Below the pieces are notes generated by a model. The model ran no database searches. It saw only the letters and a program-made list of their open reading frames with translations, and was not told the origin of the DNA. This document shows, piece after piece, positions 8,984 through 17,636 of a stretch of DNA of 64,000 nt. Both the position numbers and the translations under genes were made by a program. The DNA comes from Cyanobacterium aponinum PCC 10605 (GTDB taxonomy: Bacteria; Cyanobacteriota; Cyanobacteriia; Cyanobacteriales; Cyanobacteriaceae): positions 2,914,001 through 2,978,000 of the forward strand of contig NC_019776.1 of NCBI RefSeq assembly GCF_000317675.1. The letters run 5' to 3'. How positions within the stretch are numbered: position 1 is the first letter of the stretch; the number at the start of each line of letters is the position of its first letter.

Positions 8984-10162
8984 ATGCTTAATCCGAACTT
9001 AGAAGCAATAGAACTTAATAAGGAAGAGTACGAAAGGTATGCCAGACATATTATTTTGCCTGAAGTGGGTTTAGAAGGGCAAAAACGTCTGAAAGCCGCT
9101 AGTGTACTCTGTGTTGGAACAGGAGGACTAGGTTCTCCTTTAATTCTTTACTTAGCCGCCTCTGGTATTGGTAGAATCGGTATAGTTGATTTTGATGTGG
9201 TTGACACTTCCAACCTGCAAAGACAAATTATCCACAGTACTTCATGGGTTGGAAAACCCAAAATTGAATCGGCAAAACATCGTATTTTGGAAATTAATCC
9301 CGCCTGTCAAGTTGACTTATATGAGACTCGTTTGAGTTCAGAAAATGCCCTTTCTATTTTTGAACCCTACGACATTATTATTGACGGTACAGATAATTTC
9401 CCCACCCGTTATTTAGTCAACGATGCTTGTGTTTTGTTGAACAAACCTAATGTATATGGCTCTATTTTCCGCTTTGAAGGACAAGCAACAGTCTTTAACT
9501 ATGAGGGAGGCCCCAACTATCGTGACTTATATCCTGAACCACCACCACCAGGAATGGTACCCTCTTGTGCAGAAGGCGGAGTTTTAGGGGTTTTACCCGG
9601 TATTATCGGCACAATTCAAGCCACCGAGGCTATTAAAATTATTTTGGGGGCAGAGACAACTTTAAGTGGTCGTTTATTGTTATTTAATGCTTGGGATATG
9701 AAATTCAGAGAACTGAAGTTACGTCCCAATCCCGTGCGCCCCGTAATTGAAAAATTAGTGGATTACGAAGAGTTTTGTGGTATTCCCCAAGCTCAAGCAG
9801 AGTCAGAAAAAGCTCAAGAAGAACTCCCAGAAATTACGGTACAAGAACTGAAATTCTTGTTAGAATCTCATCCCCATGATTATGTATTAATTGATGTGCG
9901 TAATCCTAATGAGCATGAAATTGCTCGTATCCCCGGCTCTGTTTTAGTTCCTTTATCTGATATTGAAAGTGGAGAAGGAGTACAAAAAATTAGAGAATTA
10001 GTTGATGTAAAAGGTCATCGTTTAATTGCTCATTGTAAAATGGGCGGACGTTCAACTAAGGCATTGCAAATTCTCAAAGAAGCAGGTATTGAGGGTATTA
10101 ACGTCAAAGGGGGCATCTTGGCTTGGAGTCAGGAAGTTGATCCTTCCGTACCTTCTTATTAA
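8984..10162 (+). CDS. moeB: MoeB/ThiF-type adenylyltransferase with C-terminal rhodanese domain
   Basis: This 392-aa fusion adenylates the C-terminal glycine of a ubiquitin-like sulfur carrier (MoaD or ThiS) and likely passes sulfur to it. Residues about 10-260 form the E1-like domain with ATP loop GTGGLGSPLILYLA and DFDVVDTSNLQRQI. A catalytic-type Cys lies in PSCAEGGVLGV. Residues about 280-390 form a rhodanese domain with active-site loop CKMGGRS. This MOCS3-like architecture is normal in cyanobacteria. With moaB (24.8 kb) it belongs to molybdopterin synthesis, and a role in thiamine or tRNA thiolation is also possible. Confidence 0.9.
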   Translation: MLNPNLEAIELNKEEYERYARHIILPEVGLEGQKRLKAASVLCVGTGGLGSPLILYLAASGIGRIGIVDFDVVDTSNLQRQIIHSTSWVGKPKIESAKHRILEINPACQVDLYETRLSSENALSIFEPYDIIIDGTDNFPTRYLVNDACVLLNKPNVYGSIFRFEGQATVFNYEGGPNYRDLYPEPPPPGMVPSCAEGGVLGVLPGIIGTIQATEAIKIILGAETTLSGRLLLFNAWDMKFRELKLRPNPVRPVIEKLVDYEEFCGIPQAQAESEKAQEELPEITVQELKFLLESHPHDYVLIDVRNPNEHEIARIPGSVLVPLSDIESGEGVQKIRELVDVKGHRLIAHCKMGGRSTKALQILKEAGIEGINVKGGILAWSQEVDPSVPSY

Positions 10163-10232
10163 TTCAGGCAATAAAAAGGCAATTAACAATGGCTCTCTTA
10201 TTTCTCATTGTGTAAATTATTGCTTAGGAAAA

Positions 10233-10264
10233 GGTGTCAGGTTGCAGGTGTCAGGTGTCAGGTG
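10233..10264 (+). repeat. Heptamer tandem repeat (STRR type)
   Basis: Four tandem 7-bp units are seen: GGTGTCA, GGTTGCA, GGTGTCA, GGTGTCA. Heptameric short tandemly repeated repetitive sequences are a known feature of cyanobacterial genomes. The same units recur at 11936, 13712, 21400, 43575 and 63392. Confidence 0.85.
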
Positions 10265-10358
10265 AAATAAAAATTGTTAATTTATAAAAAATTCATTTTG
10301 GTTATAATTTGCCCCATATCTTATAAGGTAATCAAGAAGGTTTTAGCAAAAGACTTGA

Positions 10359-10610
10359 TAACCTTGAGTTCGGGATAAATTTTCATCTATAAGTGATGGC
10401 GAAAAGGGCAAGGGGCAAACCCCCCTTTGTCCCCCCTCGAGAGGGGGGAGGGCAAAGGTAAATAGTTGATAATTAAAAATTAAGAATTAAAAACCCCGAA
10501 CCCTTGTACGGGCGCATGGCCATTCGCCCCTAACTAACTCCTAACTCATTACTTGTTTCTCCCATTTTCCATTACCGAACAGGCGAATATCACTACAGTA
10601 GAGTTCGGTG
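10359..10610 (+). repeat. Dispersed TIR repeat, left end plus G/C-rich palindrome
   Basis: It opens with TAACCTTGAGTTCGG and ATAAATTTTCATCTAT, shared with the copy at 15731. A near-palindrome CCCCCCTCGAGAGGGGGG follows, also present at about 13613-13630. The tail has the minisatellite-like words AATTAAGAATTAA and TAACTCATTACTTG found in other copies. A right terminal repeat is not clear, so the end is approximate. Together with the STRR it fills the moeB-sigma gap. Confidence 0.6.
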
Positions 10611-10686
10611 ATCACACAAAAAATTACCCTAGCCTTCTTTAGATAAATCTGTCATCATAGAAGCAAGGCGCGCAATCTAGTTATTT

Positions 10687-10715
10687 TTGTTAAGAAAATT
10701 AACACTATTCATAAT
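10687..10715 (+). promoter_or_regulatory. Candidate sigma-70 promoter for the group 2 sigma gene
   Basis: TTGTTA (10687-10692) and CATAAT (10710-10715) are separated by exactly 17 bp, about 210 bp before the ATG. A long leader would result. Other TATAAT-like words lie closer to the gene, so this is only a candidate. Confidence 0.3.
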
Positions 10716-10923
10716 AGTCGATAGCTTAAATTGATCTGGTGCTTTAATTCAAAAATATTTTTGTAAAAGTGAACTTTTGTAAATAAATAAACGTCTATAT
10801 AAAAAGTACAATAATGTTAAAAAAATAGTTTAAGCCATTAAAACTAGCATTATTATTAACAGGTTGGAAAAGTCCCGCCCAGAAAAACTACATTGAGCTG
10901 AAAGTTAGGAGAGAAAAAGCCCT

Positions 10924-11922
10924 ATGTCCAATGCTAAAGTTACTGCAAATATTAATGATGTTGATAAAAGAAGAGTAAATACTGTAGATATGGTTCGTAC
11001 CTATCTACAAGAGATCGGGAAAGTTCCTCTTTTAAGTCATGAGCAAGAAATTGTTTTTGGGAAACAGGTGCAACAAATGATGTCTCTCTACGAGGTGAAA
11101 GAAAACTTAGAGAAAAATTTGGAAAGAGAAGTAACCCTAGAGGAATGGGCTCAAAAAGCAGATAAAACCCCCAATGAGGTGAAAAAAATTATTCATCAGG
11201 GCAAACGGGCAAAACAAAAAATGATTGAGGCGAATTTACGGCTTGTGGTGGCGATCGCCAAAAAATATCAAAAGCGTAATATGGAGTTTTTAGATTTAAT
11301 TCAAGAGGGTAGTCTTGGGTTAGAAAGAGGGGTGGAAAAATTTGACCCCACCAAGGGTTTTAAATTCTCTACTTACGCTTACTGGTGGATTCGTCAAGCC
11401 ATTACCCGTGCGATCGCACAACAGGCTAGAACGATTCGTCTTCCTATTCATATCACAGAAAAACTTAATAAAATCAAAAAAACTCAGAGAGAATTATCTC
11501 AAAAATTGGGTAGAAGTCCTAGTCCTAATGAAATAGCCGAGGCTTTACAGTTAGAACCTGCTCAGATTAGGGAATATTTCAGTATTGCTCGTCAACCCAT
11601 CTCTTTAGATGTCAAAGTTGGGGATAATCAAGATACGGAATTATCGGAACTTTTAGAAGACGAGGGCGTATCTCCAGATAACTATATTACTCAAGAGTTG
11701 ATGCGTCAGGACTTACAAAAACTGTTGGGAGAATTAACTCCTCAACAACAGCAAGTAGTCAGACTCAGATTTGGTTTGGAAGATGGCAAGGAATTATCTC
11801 TGGCAAAAATTGGGCAAAGAATGAATATTAGTCGTGAAAGAGTACGTCAGTTAGAGCAACAGGCATTAGCTCATTTACGCAAAAAAAGAAGCAGTGTTAA
11901 AGAGTATATTGTTGCCAGTTAA
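10924..11922 (+). CDS. Group 2 RNA polymerase sigma factor (SigB/SigD-like)
   Basis: This 332-aa sigma-70 factor has region 1.2 (VRTYLQEIGKVPLLSHEQEI), region 2 (RLVVAIAKKYQKRNMEFLDL, then FKFSTYAYWWIRQAI), region 3 (RLPIHITEKLNKI) and a region 4.2 HTH (SLAKIGQRMNISRERVRQLE). It lacks the long region 1.1 and spacer of the primary SigA. It is therefore a non-essential group 2 factor of the SigB/SigD/SigE type, used in stress and dark responses. SigB fits best by length and by the EYIVAS end, but the exact subtype needs a tree. A purine-rich SD (TTAGGAGAG) precedes the ATG. Confidence 0.9.
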   Translation: MSNAKVTANINDVDKRRVNTVDMVRTYLQEIGKVPLLSHEQEIVFGKQVQQMMSLYEVKENLEKNLEREVTLEEWAQKADKTPNEVKKIIHQGKRAKQKMIEANLRLVVAIAKKYQKRNMEFLDLIQEGSLGLERGVEKFDPTKGFKFSTYAYWWIRQAITRAIAQQARTIRLPIHITEKLNKIKKTQRELSQKLGRSPSPNEIAEALQLEPAQIREYFSIARQPISLDVKVGDNQDTELSELLEDEGVSPDNYITQELMRQDLQKLLGELTPQQQQVVRLRFGLEDGKELSLAKIGQRMNISRERVRQLEQQALAHLRKKRSSVKEYIVAS

Positions 11923-11935
11923 TTAGGGGTTATGA

Positions 11936-11966
11936 GGTGTCAGGTGTCAGGTGTCAGGTGTCAGGT
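11936..11966 (+). repeat. Heptamer tandem repeat (GGTGTCA)n
   Basis: Four perfect GGTGTCA units begin 14 bp after the sigma gene stop and run into a T-rich stretch. They belong to the same STRR family as the arrays at 10233 and 43575. Confidence 0.88.
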
Positions 11967-12086
11967 TTTTTTAATTAACTACAAACTATAAACTATAAAC
12001 TATTCACCTTTGCCTTTTTAAAAGAAGACACAGAGGGGTTTACCAGTTCCTTTGTCTCAATCACTAATTGTTAATTGCCTTTATCT

Positions 12087-13484
12087 TTACCCTAACTTTG
12101 AACTCAGTTTGTTTCCTGTCTCCAGTTGATGGGCTATTTGTAAGAGGGTTTTTTCATCTGCTGGTTTCCCTATTAGTTGCACCCCGATGGGTAAATTATC
12201 TTCTGTAAATCCCGTGGGAAGTGCGATCGCAGGTTGTCCTGTCGCATTAAAAGGAGGACAGGGATTAATCCAGTGAATAATCTTTTCTAGGGTTTTTTCA
12301 GGGGGTAAATCTGCCCATGCACCGATTTTGATTGGTGGTGACATATAAGTCGGTAAAAGCAATAAATCAAAATGGTCAAAAAAGCCGACTATCTGTCGAG
12401 AAATAACTTGCATTTGATGAACTGCCCTTAAGTAAGTACCTAAATCGGGAGAGTTTTGTTTTAACCACTGATTCATCGGATTAAGGATTTGTTCAGGGAA
12501 TCCTGCCGCCGTAATGCCCGATTGCCAAATGATTTTAAAGGGTTCAACTAAGGTTGTAAAATCTGGACAAGCCTCTACTAACTCATGACCCATTTCTTGT
12601 AAATGAAGTGCGATCGCATCTACTTGGGTTTTTAAAATGGGGTCAACTTCTCCAGCAGGTAATACAGAAGTAGCAAAAGCAATTTTTAACTTACCGGTTT
12701 CCTGTGTTAAAGCGGAAAGAAACGAAGTCTCAGGATTTGGTAGCCAATAAGGATCCCCTGTAATATAACCTGCGATCGCATCTAATAAAGCGGCACTGTC
12801 TGCCACCGTACGACTTAAACAACCATGGGTTGCAATTCCCCCTTGATAATCCCCCACAGGGGCATTAGAAACTCGTCCTCGACTGGGCTTTAAACCCACT
12901 AAACCACAACAAAAAGCAGGACCTCTCACAGACCCTCCTCCATCAGAACCCGGAGCGATGGGCAATAATCCTCCCGCCACAGCGGAAGCCGCCCCTCCAC
13001 TTGAGCCTCCGGCTGTATAATCAAGGTTATGAGGGTTACGACAAGGAAGTAAACCAATAGATTCGGTATAAGGTAGTGAACCTAACTCAGAGGTTGCGGT
13101 TTTGCCCACAATAATAAATCCTGCTTCCTTTATTTTACCTGTTATACCACAATCATAATCTGCAATTTGGTCTTTAACAAAACCATTACCATAACTTGTC
13201 GGCATACCTTTAACGGGGTATAAATCTTTAATGGCGGTGGGAATACCAAAAAAGAAGGGTAAGCAAGAGGTATCATCTACTTGGGCTAAGATTTCAGTTT
13301 TCTCCTTGGCTTCCTTGTGAGCTAAATCTAAGTCTAAATAAGTAAAAGCACCTAGTTTTGGGTTTTTTTCTTCTATTTGTGGAGCATAAAATTCAAGAAC
13401 TTCTAGGGGAGAAATTTCTTTGCTGTGAATTAATTTACTCAACTCTACCGTTGATATTAAGCTAATATTTTTTTGATTGGTCAT
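12087..13484 (-). CDS. Amidase signature (AS) family hydrolase
   Basis: The product (465 aa from the ATG) is an amidase-signature serine hydrolase. It has the catalytic Lys in GIPTAIKDLYPVKG and the Gly/Ser-rich signature YTAGGSSGGAASAVAGGLLP with SDGGGSVRGPA downstream, giving the Ser-cisSer-Lys triad. An upstream TTG at 13502 is possible, but the ATG at 13484 is a better start. It resembles GatA but is probably a stand-alone amidase, since no gatB or gatC neighbour is present. The substrate is unknown. It is flanked on both sides by dispersed repeats and is transcribed away from the PP2C gene region. Confidence 0.85.
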   Translation of the reverse strand: MTNQKNISLISTVELSKLIHSKEISPLEVLEFYAPQIEEKNPKLGAFTYLDLDLAHKEAKEKTEILAQVDDTSCLPFFFGIPTAIKDLYPVKGMPTSYGNGFVKDQIADYDCGITGKIKEAGFIIVGKTATSELGSLPYTESIGLLPCRNPHNLDYTAGGSSGGAASAVAGGLLPIAPGSDGGGSVRGPAFCCGLVGLKPSRGRVSNAPVGDYQGGIATHGCLSRTVADSAALLDAIAGYITGDPYWLPNPETSFLSALTQETGKLKIAFATSVLPAGEVDPILKTQVDAIALHLQEMGHELVEACPDFTTLVEPFKIIWQSGITAAGFPEQILNPMNQWLKQNSPDLGTYLRAVHQMQVISRQIVGFFDHFDLLLLPTYMSPPIKIGAWADLPPEKTLEKIIHWINPCPPFNATGQPAIALPTGFTEDNLPIGVQLIGKPADEKTLLQIAHQLETGNKLSSKLG

Positions 13485-13579
13485 AAAAAAGAATTTGATC
13501 AAAAACTTAATTCCTAATGCCTAATTCCTGATTAATATATCCTTGATGAATAGTGTTAGGGTGAATAGATATTTCAGAA

Positions 13580-13842
13580 GTGTGATGTTAAAAGGGCAAA
13601 CCCCCCTTTATCCCCCCTCGAGAGGGGGGAGGGCAAAGGAAAAATTAAGAATTAAGAATTAAAAACTTCGAACACTTATTACTCATTACTCGTTACTTAT
13701 TACTTTCTCCAACACCTGCAACCTGAAACCTGAAACCTTATCTCCCTCTCCCCTCTCCCCTCATCTCCTCATCACCCTAACACCTGCAACCTGCAACCTG
13801 ACACCTAACCTTATCAGATATTTTTAAACTAAACTGAGGTTA
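13580..13842. repeat. Dispersed repeat copy; its end supplies the PP2C stop codon
   Basis: It contains the CCCCCCTCGAG palindrome, the CTCATTACTCGTTACTTATT words, and two groups of heptamers (CACCTGCAACCTGAAACC near 13712 and again near 13780). It ends TTTTTAAACTAAACTGAGGTTA, the right terminal repeat. The final TTA at 13840-13842 is the reverse complement of the TAA stop of the minus-strand PP2C gene. The left end near 13560 is degenerate. Almost the whole 355-bp gap is this repeat. Confidence 0.7.
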
Positions 13843-15624
13843 AAAAAGTCCACTTTGTCCATCTAAATTAGGTTGTACTTTAATACGTACTAAAACACAA
13901 GTTAGATTGTCATGACCATTTACTTGGTTGCCAAGGTCAATTATGTGAGCAACTCCTTCTTCTAAATTAGCCTTGGAACTAATTAAGGGTAAAAGGATTT
14001 TTTCCCAGTTACTTTCAAATAAATCATTATCATATAAACCATCGGAACACATTAAAAATAAGGTATCTTCTTTAATGTCTAAAAATCTGATGTCTGGATT
14101 AACAAAGCTATTATCTCTCGGACCTAGGGCTTGGGTTAATTGGTAAGCATCAGGGCGCGCATAAGCAATTTCTGGATCAACTCCTTGTCTGATTTCTGCT
14201 TGCGCAACACAATGATCTACGGTTAGTAGCTCTAAACCCCATTTACGGGTAACTCGATAAATTCGACTATCTCCCACATGCGCGATCGCAGCTTTTGTGT
14301 CTTGTACTAGAGTTAAAGTGAGAGTTGTTCCCATTCTACCAGCACCAACTTGTCCTTTATCCTTATTCAGAGAATAAATTGTTTCATTTGCATTTAAAAT
14401 TCCTTCCCGAATAGTTTGAGCAGAAGGCAATTCATCACCCCAATTTTGTTGAAAATACTCCGACAAACACTTCACAGCCGTAGCACTCGCAACCTCACCT
14501 CCAGCATGACCCCCCATACCATCACAAACTAAAAAGAGTCCTTTTGCAGAAACATAAGTACCACGAGAACTTTCCGACTTTTTGATGGTTGTATCCATCG
14601 CAAAATAGTCCTCATTATGTCCTCGACGACGACCAATATCTGTTAATCCTACTTCTTTAACGCTTAATAAACGCATCGGTAAAACTAAAGTGGGTTGATC
14701 ATCTCCATCACTGTTAATTTGCGTAGCTTGGGATTCAGAAGATAACTCATCATCTCCAAATGACTCAGCAATAGTATTTAATTCGTCACTCTCACCGAGA
14801 AAACTCAAATCTTCTTCTTCTAATAATGATTCAATTTCCGCTTGTTGAATAAGCAATTCTATTTCTGAACGCAATTGTTTCGCATCTTCTACTTCTCCTG
14901 ACTCAATTTTGATCATCAAATCTGTGATCAACGACTCATAATCCTCTCCAAAATCAGCAATTAAATTAGCCCACGTTTCCACTAGCTCTCTCAACAGAGG
15001 AGGATCATTGTCAGAATCTTGATATATATGCTCTATTAAAAGTGTTTGGTTAAAATCAATTTTTAGGTTATTAATATGTAGTAAAGTAGAGCGACAATTA
15101 AGTTTACTAAGAGTTCTCCATAACTTAGTCATGGTTTGTAAATAACCTAGTATAGTCCCCTTGTCCGGGGTATTGTTTTGCCAATATTCCGTTAGAGTTT
15201 TAAATATTTGATTGTTGGTAACAATTACAACTTCCTGATCAAGTTGGGAATCTTGCCAAGCGTCTAAAAGTTCTGGTACGGTGGGATTATATTCAGTTAG
15301 AGTAAGATAAATAAAGGCTAAGTCTGGAATACCTACTTTTTTTAAATTATCCTTTTCAAAATCTTCTATTTTTTCCAAATTTTCATCTAATATGCTTTTT
15401 TGTTCGGGATTTATATCTACGACTTCTAAAGCAAAATATTGACGATTATTAATTTTTATATAAGGGGTGAGAGAACTGAGTTCTAATGAATTTACTAAAG
15501 CGTATTTGCTAGAAGATTGCCCTTTTGTTTCTTGTACGGTTTTAAAAGGGATATGGGGAGTTTTATCGGCAGGAGTGCTAATGATACATTTATAAATAGT
15601 CGTGTCAAAATCGCTCATGGACAT
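13840..15624 (-). CDS. PP2C-type Ser/Thr protein phosphatase with long N-terminal domain
   Basis: This 594-aa protein has a C-terminal PPM/PP2C domain (about residues 320-585). Metal-binding motifs are complete: RRGHNEDYF, LVCDGMGGHAGGE, VGDSRIYR, LMCSDGLYDND and GHDNLTCVLV. The N-terminal half is not a known catalytic domain to me. It has an acidic Glu/Asp-rich linker around 240-310 and a region that may be a degenerate kinase-like or protein-binding module. Cyanobacteria carry similar long PP2Cs that reverse Ser/Thr phosphorylation. No signal peptide or TM is seen. The stop codon lies inside a dispersed repeat, so the native C-terminus may have been slightly altered. Confidence 0.88.
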   Translation of the reverse strand: MSMSDFDTTIYKCIISTPADKTPHIPFKTVQETKGQSSSKYALVNSLELSSLTPYIKINNRQYFALEVVDINPEQKSILDENLEKIEDFEKDNLKKVGIPDLAFIYLTLTEYNPTVPELLDAWQDSQLDQEVVIVTNNQIFKTLTEYWQNNTPDKGTILGYLQTMTKLWRTLSKLNCRSTLLHINNLKIDFNQTLLIEHIYQDSDNDPPLLRELVETWANLIADFGEDYESLITDLMIKIESGEVEDAKQLRSEIELLIQQAEIESLLEEEDLSFLGESDELNTIAESFGDDELSSESQATQINSDGDDQPTLVLPMRLLSVKEVGLTDIGRRRGHNEDYFAMDTTIKKSESSRGTYVSAKGLFLVCDGMGGHAGGEVASATAVKCLSEYFQQNWGDELPSAQTIREGILNANETIYSLNKDKGQVGAGRMGTTLTLTLVQDTKAAIAHVGDSRIYRVTRKWGLELLTVDHCVAQAEIRQGVDPEIAYARPDAYQLTQALGPRDNSFVNPDIRFLDIKEDTLFLMCSDGLYDNDLFESNWEKILLPLISSKANLEEGVAHIIDLGNQVNGHDNLTCVLVRIKVQPNLDGQSGLF

Positions 15625-15730
15625 ATGGGGCTTTTTAGTTACTTATAATTAAACATTATAATTAGGTTCTATCTTCAAATACTATCAAATGCCAGAACTC
15701 GAAATCATTTTGCTAAAGTATTGTTAACAA

Positions 15731-16024
15731 AACCTGAGTTCGGGATAAATTTTCATCTATGAATGATGGAGAAAAGGGCAATGGGCAATGAGCAAGGGGC
15801 AAGGGGCAAAGGGCAAAGGGCAAGGGGCAAGGGGCAAGGGGCAAGGGGCAAGGGGCAAGGGGCAAGGGGCAAGGGGCAGAGGAAAAATTAAGAATTAAGA
15901 ACACTCATTACTTTCTTCTAAAACCTGAAACCTGACACCTCATCCCCTCATCCCCCCATCTCTTAACTAATTCCGAACCCTGACATCTACCCTTATACGA
16001 TATTCTTAAACCGAACTGAAGTTA
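15731..16024. mobile_element. MITE-like dispersed element with TIRs and STRR core
   Basis: This is the most complete copy of the family. The left end is AACCTGAGTTCGGGATAA, and the reverse complement of the right end reads AACTTCAGTTCGGTTTAA, so the two ends are imperfect terminal inverted repeats. The roughly 294-bp body holds a heptamer array and words shared with the other copies, and no transposase. It lies between the PP2C start and sfsA. No clear target duplication was found. Partial copies occur throughout the window. Confidence 0.65.
15774..15880 (+). repeat. Heptamer array (GGGGCAA)n
   Basis: At least twelve consecutive 7-bp units of GGGGCAA, with GGGCAAT and GGGCAAA variants at the left, form the longest STRR array in the window. 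It lies inside the TIR element at 15731-16024. An open frame on the minus strand here is only repeat-encoded. Confidence 0.9.
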
Positions 16025-16067
16025 TGTTATTATTTTGCTGTAATATAGTTTTTGTTGATATTCAAAA

Positions 16068-16793
16068 TTGAGCTTTTTATATAAATATCCCCCTTTAATT
16101 TCAGGCACTTTGGTTCGTCGTTACAAACGTTTTTTATCGGATATAGAATTAGATAATGGTGAATTAATTACAGCCCATTGTGCTAACACAGGACCAATGA
16201 TAGGTTTATGTAAAGTAGGAAGCCGAGTCATGGTATCGAAAAGTGACAATCCCAAACGTAAACTTGCATATACTTGGGAAATGATCGATGTAGGAGAAGA
16301 AAATCATCCGATATGGGTAGGAATTAATACTGGTTTACCAAATCGTATTGTTAAACTTGCTTTGGAAAAACATATAATTAATGAGTTAGCACACCAATAT
16401 ACTCAGATTAAAAATGAAGTAAAATTTGGTCATGATGGCAAAAGTCGTATTGATTTTGTTTTAAAAGCAGAAGAATCTCAACCACCGATATATCTCGAAG
16501 TCAAAAACACAACCCTAGCAGAAAATAATATTGCTATGTTTCCAGATACGGAGACGATAAGGGGGCAAAAACATCTAAAAGAATTAATTGAATTATCTGC
16601 AGATGCTAAACCTGTAATGCTTTATTTTATTAATAGAAGTGATTGTAAACACTTTACTGTTGGTAGGGAGTTTGATCAGATTTATGGAAGACTATTTGAT
16701 GAAGCCTTAGATAAAGGGGTAAAAATATTACCTTGTCGTTTTGATATTTCTCCTCAAGGGATAAACTACTTAGGTATAGCACAAATTCTTTAA
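16068..16793 (+). CDS. sfsA: SfsA-family sugar fermentation stimulation protein / nuclease
   Basis: This 241-aa protein matches SfsA in full. The N-terminal LISGTLVRRYKRFLSDIEL, the middle HCANTGPMIGL, and the nuclease-like RIDFVL...YLEVKNTTL and AMFPDTETIRGQKHL segments are all family hallmarks. SfsA proteins have an OB-like N-terminal domain and a PD-(D/E)XK-like core, and were named for maltose metabolism in E. coli. The true role in cyanobacteria is unknown. The start is the TTG at 16068: translation from it gives the conserved FLYKYPPLISG N-terminus, and no ATG is available nearby. The upstream gap is filled by a dispersed element, which may hold or disrupt the promoter. Confidence 0.92.
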   Translation: MSFLYKYPPLISGTLVRRYKRFLSDIELDNGELITAHCANTGPMIGLCKVGSRVMVSKSDNPKRKLAYTWEMIDVGEENHPIWVGINTGLPNRIVKLALEKHIINELAHQYTQIKNEVKFGHDGKSRIDFVLKAEESQPPIYLEVKNTTLAENNIAMFPDTETIRGQKHLKELIELSADAKPVMLYFINRSDCKHFTVGREFDQIYGRLFDEALDKGVKILPCRFDISPQGINYLGIAQIL

Positions 16794-16911
16794 GGACTTT
16801 TTTAATCAAAGATTTTTCTCAACGTTAAAGTTGGTTCTTGAATTACTTTTTATCTTGTTAGATAAGCTAGAATAATTATTGATAACAAATTTTGATGTGG
16901 AGACAAAGACA

Positions 16912-17100
16912 ATGTCAAGACTAAAAAGTTGGGAATCTCCCCGTCGTCAAGGAAGAAATGACAAGGGAAAGGGGGGCTCTGCAAGAAAGCGACAGCTAAA
17001 GAAACGATTACAAATGTTGCGTAATCAATTAAAAAATAAAGGAGGGGAAAGTCATCTCTTCCTTTTTTTATGTTTGACAGAATTTATCAAGAGATATTAG
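16912..17100 (+). CDS. Small basic protein, uncharacterised
   Basis: This 62-aa frame begins at an ATG preceded by GTGGAG, a plausible SD. The first 45 residues are extremely basic (SWESPRRQGRNDKGKGGSAR, then KRQLKKRL), which suggests RNA or ribosome binding. The last 15 residues are hydrophobic and run through a sequence with weak inverted repeats, so the native stop may have shifted. A terminator-like hairpin follows at 17128. I do not recognise the family. The strong N-terminal composition and SD make it likely to be real. Confidence 0.5.
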   Translation: MSRLKSWESPRRQGRNDKGKGGSARKRQLKKRLQMLRNQLKNKGGESHLFLFLCLTEFIKRY

Positions 17101-17127
17101 CATCTTATGGCTGACAAAAAACGGCTA

Positions 17128-17160
17128 GGGAATATTATTCATGTAATAAAGCCCTTTTTT
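17128..17160 (+). terminator. Candidate intrinsic terminator
   Basis: GGG, a TTATT-CATGT-AATAA stem-loop and CCC form an imperfect hairpin (17128-17154). It is followed by six T residues (17155-17160), 28 bp after the small basic ORF. The orientation fits termination of that gene. Confidence 0.5.
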
Positions 17161-17636
17161 ATGGAAAGCGATGGGGAAGAATTTTTTGACACTAAAAATC
17201 TTTACTTTTAATTTTCTAAATATTAAACCTCTTGCAAAACTAAAATGAATTTCTATGGCAAAATAGTCGATTTTCTCAACTTTTGCCTGAGAAAGCAACA
17301 AGTCTATTGACTCTGTGTCAAAGTATTATTACTCTTATTTAATTCCTAGCAACTTTAGCTTCTTAGTTTTGATACAATATCATTAATGTTATTAAGAACA
17401 AAAATAGATTATCAAATGTCATTGGAAGAAAGAATAAAATATTGCAGATGTTGATAAAATAAGACAAAGATAAAACAGTAAAATAGTTGAAATTAACTTT
17501 AAATTACGTTTATTTTCTTGTTTTTCAACAAGGAGTAGATTTTATTCTAGGTGATGTTTGCATTCTTAATAAAAAATCAATTTTCATTTGCATTCTTAAT
17601 TAATTATATATTTTCATAACCAATCATAACCTCAGT
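17161..17636. other. Intergenic region upstream of the LOV-GGDEF-EAL gene
   Basis: About 475 bp, AT-rich, with no supported gene, repeat or RNA. A direct duplication of TTGCATTCTTAAT is visible near 17558 and 17589, shortly before the start. The promoter of the signalling gene should lie here. Confidence 0.4.

Noticed and set aside
10233-11966. Possible CRISPR-like arrays
   Set aside because: The repeats are tandem heptamers without spacers, and no cas genes are present; they fit STRRs.
15713-15904. A 63-aa minus-strand frame rich in Pro, Leu and Cys repeats
   Set aside because: It is encoded by the (GGGGCAA)n heptamer array; the periodic peptide is a by-product of 7-bp repeats read over three frames.
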